This document shows positions 28,454-32,487 of a stretch of DNA of 32,487 nucleotides, piece after piece. The notes under the pieces were generated by a model. The model searched no databases. It saw nothing but the letters and a program-made list of their open reading frames with translations, and was not told the origin of the DNA. Position 1 is the first letter of the stretch; every line of letters starts with the position of its first letter. A program made the position numbers and the translations under genes. Source of the DNA: Oscillospiraceae bacterium (GTDB lineage: Bacteria; Bacillota_A; Clostridia; Oscillospirales; Oscillospiraceae); the NCBI GenBank assembly GCA_017415945.1, contig JAFQDR010000284.1, positions 1 through 32,487 on the forward strand, written 5' to 3'.

Positions 28454-29314
28454 TTATCTGTCCGTCCCCACAAAAAACAATGCCAGTGTGCCGGGGCCTG
28501 CGTGTGCGCCGATGACGGGGCCTACGTCCGTGATGATTTCGGGCTTGAGCCCCCGCGCATCCCGAATCATATGGGCAAGGGCAATGGCGTCCTCCTCGCA
28601 GTCGGCGTGGGAGATGAAGATGGGGCAGCCCTCCTCTGCGGATTGGATAGCCTTGTCCGCCAGTGCGCGGATGGTGGCCTTCCGTCCCCGCAGCTTTGCG
28701 GTGTTGGTAAGCTTTCCTTCCTTGTCCACGTGCATGAGGGGGCGAATGTCCAGCATATTCCCGAAGACGGCACTTGTGGAGCTGACACGGCCTCCCCGCT
28801 TCAGATAGGTAAGGGTGTCGGTGGTGAACCACTGGCAGACGCGCTGCTTGTTTTCTTCCGCGAACCGAGCCGCCTCCTCAATGGATGCGCCCGCCCGCTT
28901 ATGCTGCACCGTGAGGTATACCAGCAGCCCCTGTCCCGCAGAAGCACCCAGAGTATCCACCACGAGGATCTTCCGATCGGGATACTGCTCTGTGAGCTCC
29001 TCTGCAGCAATGCGTGCGGAATTGCAGGTGGTGCTTAAGGCGGAGGAGAAGCCCAGATACAAAATGTCCCGTCCCTTTTTCAGCTCCCGTTCGAATGCGT
29101 GGGAGAAGCTGTCGGGGTTGATGGCAGAGGTTTGGGCGGTCTTGCCGTCCCGCATAAACTGATAGAATACGGGGGCGGGCAGCTCATAGTTTTCGTAGCT
29201 GCGGGATTCCCCGTCGAACATAAAGCTCAGACTGCAAAATTTCACGCCCCACAGCCGCAGCACCTCTGCGGACAGGTCGCAGGCGGAGTCGGTAAAGATT
29301 CTGTATTCGTTCAT
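28454..29314 (-). CDS. DegV-family fatty-acid-binding protein
   Basis: The 286-residue protein begins MNEYRIFTDSACDLSAEVLR and has TSAINPDSFSHAFERELK, LGFSSALSTTCNSARIAAEEL, VVDTLGASAGQGLLVYL, LTYLKRGGRVSSTSAVFGNMLDIRP (in parts) and a final VGPVIGAHAGPGTLALFF. These are the DegV lipid-binding pocket blocks. It is a second, distinct paralogue in the window and has no regulator attached. GGAGG lies 6 bp before ATG 29314; a TTG at 29326 is in frame but has no better site. uppP lies downstream on the same strand, so both could share a transcript. Confidence 0.94.
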   Translation of the reverse strand: MNEYRIFTDSACDLSAEVLRLWGVKFCSLSFMFDGESRSYENYELPAPVFYQFMRDGKTAQTSAINPDSFSHAFERELKKGRDILYLGFSSALSTTCNSARIAAEELTEQYPDRKILVVDTLGASAGQGLLVYLTVQHKRAGASIEEAARFAEENKQRVCQWFTTDTLTYLKRGGRVSSTSAVFGNMLDIRPLMHVDKEGKLTNTAKLRGRKATIRALADKAIQSAEEGCPIFISHADCEEDAIALAHMIRDARGLKPEIITDVGPVIGAHAGPGTLALFFVGTDR

Positions 29315-29546
29315 AAAAGCCTCCAAAATGCTGAATTTTCTTCCCCATCAGCATACCCCGCTTCCCGCAAAAACCGCAAGCTACTGTGGCAGACGGCGGG
29401 GGAACGGACGGGAGAGTGCGAAAAAAACCACTCTCCCACGGGGAGAATGGCGGTGTAGAGCATAGAGTGTTCACGGTTTTTCAATTGAATTTCCCATAAA
29501 ATTGTGCTAAACTGGCATATAATAGTATTATGTATAGGAGGGGACC

Positions 29547-30131
29547 ATGGAAGGCACCAAGAATACCGTTGCCAAGAACATTGTTCGTTTGCGGCAGGCC
29601 AGCGGCATGACCCAGGCGGAGCTGGCGGCAAAGCTGAATTACTCGGACAAGGCGGTCAGCAAGTGGGAGCGTGGGGAATCCCTGCCCGATGTGGCGGTGC
29701 TGTCCAAGATCGCGGATCTGTTTCAGGTCAGTTTGGACTGGCTGGTGCGGGGTGAGGTCATGAGCGCCGAGCCTGCGGTGAAGCAGCAGAGCAAGCTGAA
29801 CCGTGTGCTGGTGACTGTTATGAGCGTGGTGCTGGTGTGGCTGGTGGCATCGCTGGTGTTTATGGTCATCCATCTGATCACCGGGGGCAATGTGGTGAAC
29901 GTCTTGGTGTTCGTGTATGCGGTGCCCGTGAGCCTGATCGTGTGGCTGGTGTTCAACTCCATATGGTTCAGACCCCGCCTAAATTACCTCATCATCTCTC
30001 TGCTTGTGTGGTCCCTGCTTGCCACTCTGCAGCTGACCATCCTGCCCTTCGGCTACAATGTGTGGCCCATTTATCTGCTGGGCATCCCTGCGCAGCTCAT
30101 CATTATCATCTGGTCAAAGCTGCAGAAATGA
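29547..30131 (+). CDS. XRE-family regulator with membrane domain
   Basis: The 194-residue protein has an N-terminal Cro/C1 helix-turn-helix (about residues 7-63: NIVRLRQASGMTQAELAAKL, SDKAVSKWERGESLPDVAVL, IADLFQVSLDWLV), then a linker and four hydrophobic segments (VLVTVMSVVLVWLVASLVFMVI, VLVFVYAVPVSLIVWLVF, LIISLLVWSLLATLQLTI, VWPIYLLGIPAQLIIIIW). It therefore reads the DNA from the membrane, probably sensing the envelope or a membrane ligand. TAGGAGGGGACC precedes ATG 29547. It is monocistronic with a terminator. Its target is unknown. Confidence 0.9.
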   Translation: MEGTKNTVAKNIVRLRQASGMTQAELAAKLNYSDKAVSKWERGESLPDVAVLSKIADLFQVSLDWLVRGEVMSAEPAVKQQSKLNRVLVTVMSVVLVWLVASLVFMVIHLITGGNVVNVLVFVYAVPVSLIVWLVFNSIWFRPRLNYLIISLLVWSLLATLQLTILPFGYNVWPIYLLGIPAQLIIIIWSKLQK

Positions 30132-30148
30132 CCGCTGTACAAATAACC

Positions 30149-30180
30149 AAAGCACCTCGAATTATGGAGGTGCTTTTTTG
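30149..30180 (+). terminator. Rho-independent terminator after XRE gene
   Basis: Stem AAAGCACCTC/GAGGTGCTTT with 8-nt loop, then TTT. Confidence 0.9.
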
Positions 30181-30284
30181 TGCGCTTCTGCTTTTTGTTA
30201 ACGGGATTTTATCGGAATTATAAGGAATGCTAATGCCTCTGAACGGAATGACGGGGTATCTTAGCACCGTGTTTCGGAGAAACG

Positions 30285-30300
30285 TGGTATCCTTATACCA
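30285..30300. promoter_or_regulatory. Palindrome in the cstA leader
   Basis: TGGTAT-CCTT-ATACCA, perfect 6-bp arms, 47 bp before the cstA ATG. A possible promoter TTGTTA (30195)-18-TATAAG (30219) lies upstream, so it would be in the leader; operator or mRNA hairpin. GGTATC also occurs alone at 30255-30260. Confidence 0.45.
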
Positions 30301-30346
30301 ACATTCGGCTGTTGCACACAGCCAAAACGAAAAGGAGAGTGTACAT

Positions 30347-31852
30347 ATGTTAACCTTCATTCTGGGTCTTGTGATCCTTGTTGTTGGCGCAGCACTGTAC
30401 GGCAAGTTCTGTGAAAAGGTTTTCGGTCCCGATGACCGTGAAACCCCCGCATACACCAAGCAGGACGGCGTTGACTACGTTCCTATGAAGTCCTGGAAGA
30501 ATATGCTCATCAACCTGCTGAATATCGCAGGCACCGGCCCTATCTTCGGGCCTATTCAGGGCATCCTCTTCGGGCCTATCGCATTTATTACCATCCCCAT
30601 CGGCAACATCATCGGCGGCGCAATGCACGACTATTTCTCCGGCATGATCTGCCTGCGTGACGGCGGCACCCAGATGTCCAGCATGATCAAGAACTACACC
30701 AACAAGGGCATTTACAATGTTTACAATGTATTTGTCTGCCTGCTGCTCCTGCTGGTCGGCGCTGTATTTATTTACACCCCCGGCGACATCGCAGCAACTC
30801 AGGTCTTCGGCTTCAGCGGCGCTGCAACCGACGTATCCACTTGGGTTATTTACGGTGCCATCTTCGCTTACTACCTGATCGCTACCGTATTCCCCATTGA
30901 CGCCATCATCGGCAAGATCTACCCCGTCTTTGGCGGCATCCTGCTGTTCTCCGCAGTTGGCGTTTTCGTTGGTTTGTTCGCAAAGGGCTACCCCCTGATC
31001 GAGCTGTGGGACGCTTGGGAAGCTCCTTTGGCTTACGTTATGGTAGAAGGCACTGCACAGAACTTCAGCTATGCTGAATACTTCACCGCACAGCACTTCT
31101 TCCCCACCTTCTTCATTACCGTTGCTTGTGGTATCCTGTCCGGCTTCCACTCCACTCAGACTGCTATCATCTCCCGCACCATGACCTCCGAACGTCAGGG
31201 CCGCAACACCTTCTACAACATGATGGTTCTGGAAGGCTTCATTGCTATGGTTTGGGCAGCAGCAGCTATGGGCGCTTACAACCTGGGCCTGCGTGAAGCA
31301 TTTGCAGGCGGCGCAACCGGCACCGTTGGTGCGGTTTGCCGTGACCTGCTGGGCAACGTTGGCGGCATCATCGCTCTGCTGGGCATCATCGTCCTGCCCA
31401 TCACCTCCGGTGACACCGCACTGCGCGGCCTGCGTCTGACCGTTGCTGAAGTTCTGGGCATTGACCAGACCACCAACGCAAAGCGTCTGGGTCTGTCCGC
31501 TATCATCTTCGCACTGGTAGCAGTAATTCTGGTATTCGCTAAGATGAACGCAAACGGCTTCAACATCCTGTGGCGTTACTTCGCATGGTCCAACCAGACT
31601 CTGTCCCTGTTTGCATTCCTTGCAATCGCTGTCTGGATGTTCCGCAACGGTAAGGGTAAGTACGCATGGATCCCCATGCTGCCCGGCGGCTTCTACGCAT
31701 TCATCACCGTTACCTACATTATGAACGCAAAGATCGGCTTCGGCCTGCCCTGGGGTGCTGCATACGCAATCGGCGCACTGTCTTGCGTAGCATATGTTGG
31801 CGGCACCATTCTGTACGGCAAGAAGCAGACCAACTCTGCTCCGGCTAAGTAA
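30347..31852 (+). CDS. cstA: CstA-family carbon-starvation transporter
   Basis: A 501-residue polytopic carrier, shorter than the about 700 residues of E. coli CstA/BtsT but normal for clostridial members. DRETPAYTKQDGVDYVPMKSW, LINLLNIAGTGPIFGPIQGILFGPIAFITIP (in parts), GGAMHDYFSGMICLRDGG and GFHSTQTAIISRTM are family signatures; TSGDTALRGLRLTVAE is a further one. CstA proteins take up pyruvate or peptides under carbon shortage. The start ATG 30347 follows AAAAGGAGAGTG; the longer in-frame ORF from 30227 has no such site and its first 40 codons look like leader. A terminator follows. Confidence 0.94.
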   Translation: MLTFILGLVILVVGAALYGKFCEKVFGPDDRETPAYTKQDGVDYVPMKSWKNMLINLLNIAGTGPIFGPIQGILFGPIAFITIPIGNIIGGAMHDYFSGMICLRDGGTQMSSMIKNYTNKGIYNVYNVFVCLLLLLVGAVFIYTPGDIAATQVFGFSGAATDVSTWVIYGAIFAYYLIATVFPIDAIIGKIYPVFGGILLFSAVGVFVGLFAKGYPLIELWDAWEAPLAYVMVEGTAQNFSYAEYFTAQHFFPTFFITVACGILSGFHSTQTAIISRTMTSERQGRNTFYNMMVLEGFIAMVWAAAAMGAYNLGLREAFAGGATGTVGAVCRDLLGNVGGIIALLGIIVLPITSGDTALRGLRLTVAEVLGIDQTTNAKRLGLSAIIFALVAVILVFAKMNANGFNILWRYFAWSNQTLSLFAFLAIAVWMFRNGKGKYAWIPMLPGGFYAFITVTYIMNAKIGFGLPWGAAYAIGALSCVAYVGGTILYGKKQTNSAPAK

Positions 31853-31896
31853 ACATCGTCAGAACGTCAAAGAAATTTGGCTTCATGAACTCACAC

Positions 31897-31936
31897 AGCC
31901 CCTTGGGAGAGCGACCCAAGGGGCTTCTCCTTTTTT
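31897..31936 (+). terminator. Rho-independent terminator after cstA
   Basis: Stem AGCCCCTTGGG/CCCAAGGGGCT with 7-nt loop, then TCTCCTTTTTT. Confidence 0.88.
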
Positions 31937-31950
31937 AATTGCGGGCGTAA

Positions 31951-31981
31951 ACAAGGCTCCCCTGTGTAAGGAGAGCCTTGT
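31951..31981 (-). terminator. Terminator of the minus-strand membrane-protein gene
   Basis: CAAGGCTC pairs with GAGCCTTG; on the minus strand the stem is followed by TTTACG. It lies 2 bp after the stop of the gene at 31983. The short U-run makes it moderate. Confidence 0.6.
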
Positions 31982-31982
31982 T

Positions 31983-32381
31983 TCATTGTTTTTTGCATTT
32001 TCTTCCCAATCTGCCGCCCAGATACAGGCTCAATGCCAGCAGAGCGGTGTAAATGCCCTCGATGAAATGCTCCAAGGCGGAAAGATCGATGAAGCCGCTG
32101 CCTTGTGGATACAGTTCGATATATGGCCCGATGCCCACCGCCAGCAAAACAGCGTAAATCAGCAGCAATATTACACCCATGCGGATGGCTCTTTCCTTTT
32201 GCCGAAGGCCCATGAGAAGGCCTATGACAAACAGCAGTGGCAGCAGGGAAAGGGTCAAGTAGGCGAAGATGTCCCCTGTTTGTGCGGACACGGTGTAATG
32301 GGTGAAGCCGTCGTTGTATTCGTGGGAAATATCCTTTACCAGACCCAGCCAGCGGGCGGGGGCGTACCATTTGAGCTCCAC
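31983..32381 (-). CDS. Small membrane protein of unknown function
   Basis: A 132-residue protein from GTG 32381 (VELKWYAPARWLGLVKDISHE): an N-terminal part of about 35 residues with a possible amphipathic segment, then three hydrophobic spans (IFAYLTLSLLPLLFVIGLLMG; MGVILLLIYAVLLAVGIG; YTALLALSLYLGG) and a basic tail GRKCKKQ. No family is recognised. The start is chosen because a minus-strand promoter (TTGATA, 17 bp, TACAAT) ends at 32404, so the upstream ATG codons at about 32400-32405 lie at or before the transcript start, while AAAGGATGTGA precedes the GTG well. Confidence 0.7.
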   Translation of the reverse strand: MELKWYAPARWLGLVKDISHEYNDGFTHYTVSAQTGDIFAYLTLSLLPLLFVIGLLMGLRQKERAIRMGVILLLIYAVLLAVGIGPYIELYPQGSGFIDLSALEHFIEGIYTALLALSLYLGGRLGRKCKKQ

Positions 32382-32403
32382 GGGATCACATCCTTTCAGC
32401 ATC

Positions 32404-32432
32404 ATTGTAATGGGAAAATATGAACATATCAA
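32404..32432 (-). promoter_or_regulatory. Promoter of the minus-strand membrane-protein gene
   Basis: On the minus strand: TTGATA (32432-32427), 17-bp spacer, TACAAT (32409-32404). It points to a start near 32397, only about 16 nt before the GTG codon. Confidence 0.75.
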
Positions 32433-32460
32433 GGTCGGGGTGCGGTAAGACACAGGATTC

Positions 32461-32487
32461 GTAGGGAGCGTCGTCCTCGACGCTCCG
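32461..32487. repeat. GTAGGGAGCGTCG palindrome at window edge
   Basis: GTAGGGAGCGTCGTCC then TCGACGCTCCG, identical over 27 bases to 21684-21710. It may continue past the edge. Confidence 0.75.

Noticed and set aside
29410..29437. A GGGAGAGTG/CACTCTCCC hairpin between degV and the XRE gene as a terminator.
   Set aside because: The A-run is in the loop and no T-run follows on either strand; both flanking genes point away from it.

Overview
The window looks like a chromosomal segment of a Gram-positive, anaerobic Clostridia member, most likely a gut Oscillospiraceae/Ruminococcaceae relative. This is inferred from the gene set (NifS/IscU/Rrf2 iron-sulfur genes, split transketolase, TRAP transporter, DegV proteins, CstA, a short clostridial-type peptide deformylase), the strong AGGAGG ribosome sites, the fairly GC-rich coding sequence, and many short palindromic repeats between genes. 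The species cannot be named from the sequence alone.

Layout. 1-3.7 kb: 3' part of an S-layer-homology/beta-helix surface protein, then a family III CoA-transferase. 4.3-6.5 kb: nifS-iscU and an IscR-like Rrf2 regulator whose promoters share a CCTAC-N7-GTAGG palindrome. 7.1-14.1 kb: a probable carbohydrate-catabolic locus, made of a Gfo/Idh/MocA oxidoreductase, a two-subunit transketolase, a DctPQM TRAP importer and a GntR/FCD regulator. Matching TTGT-N3-ACAA palindromes sit at the start of the locus and in front of the regulator. 14.1-16.0 kb: mnmG on the minus strand. 16.3-18.5 kb: UDP-galactopyranose mutase plus a family 2 glycosyltransferase. 18.5-22.5 kb: three small regulators (OhrR-like, PadR, MarR), each with palindromes in its own promoter. 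The PadR operon also carries a DUF2812 membrane protein and a 30-residue membrane peptide, and an IT-superfamily permease lies beside it. 22.5-25.3 kb: DegV and a membrane-anchored 5'-nucleotidase-like enzyme. 25.6-26.45 kb: a tRNA-Leu(UAA) gene split in its anticodon by a group I intron that encodes an HNH endonuclease. 26.7-32.4 kb: peptide deformylase, uppP and a second DegV (minus strand), an XRE membrane regulator, CstA, and a small membrane protein (minus strand).

The most striking object is the interrupted tRNA-Leu gene. The exons (25623-25656 and 26398-26449) join into a complete 86-nt class II tRNA with encoded CCA. The 741-nt intron sits after U34, the site used by cyanobacterial and plastid tRNA-Leu introns. 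It shows P7, P8 and P9-like helices and ends in G. The intron looks AT-richer than its surroundings.

The spaces between genes hold at least four dispersed repeat families: a 200-325 bp structured element found three times directly downstream of genes; a perfect 32-bp hairpin found twice; several GTAGGG-type palindromes; and a TGATAT hairpin array.
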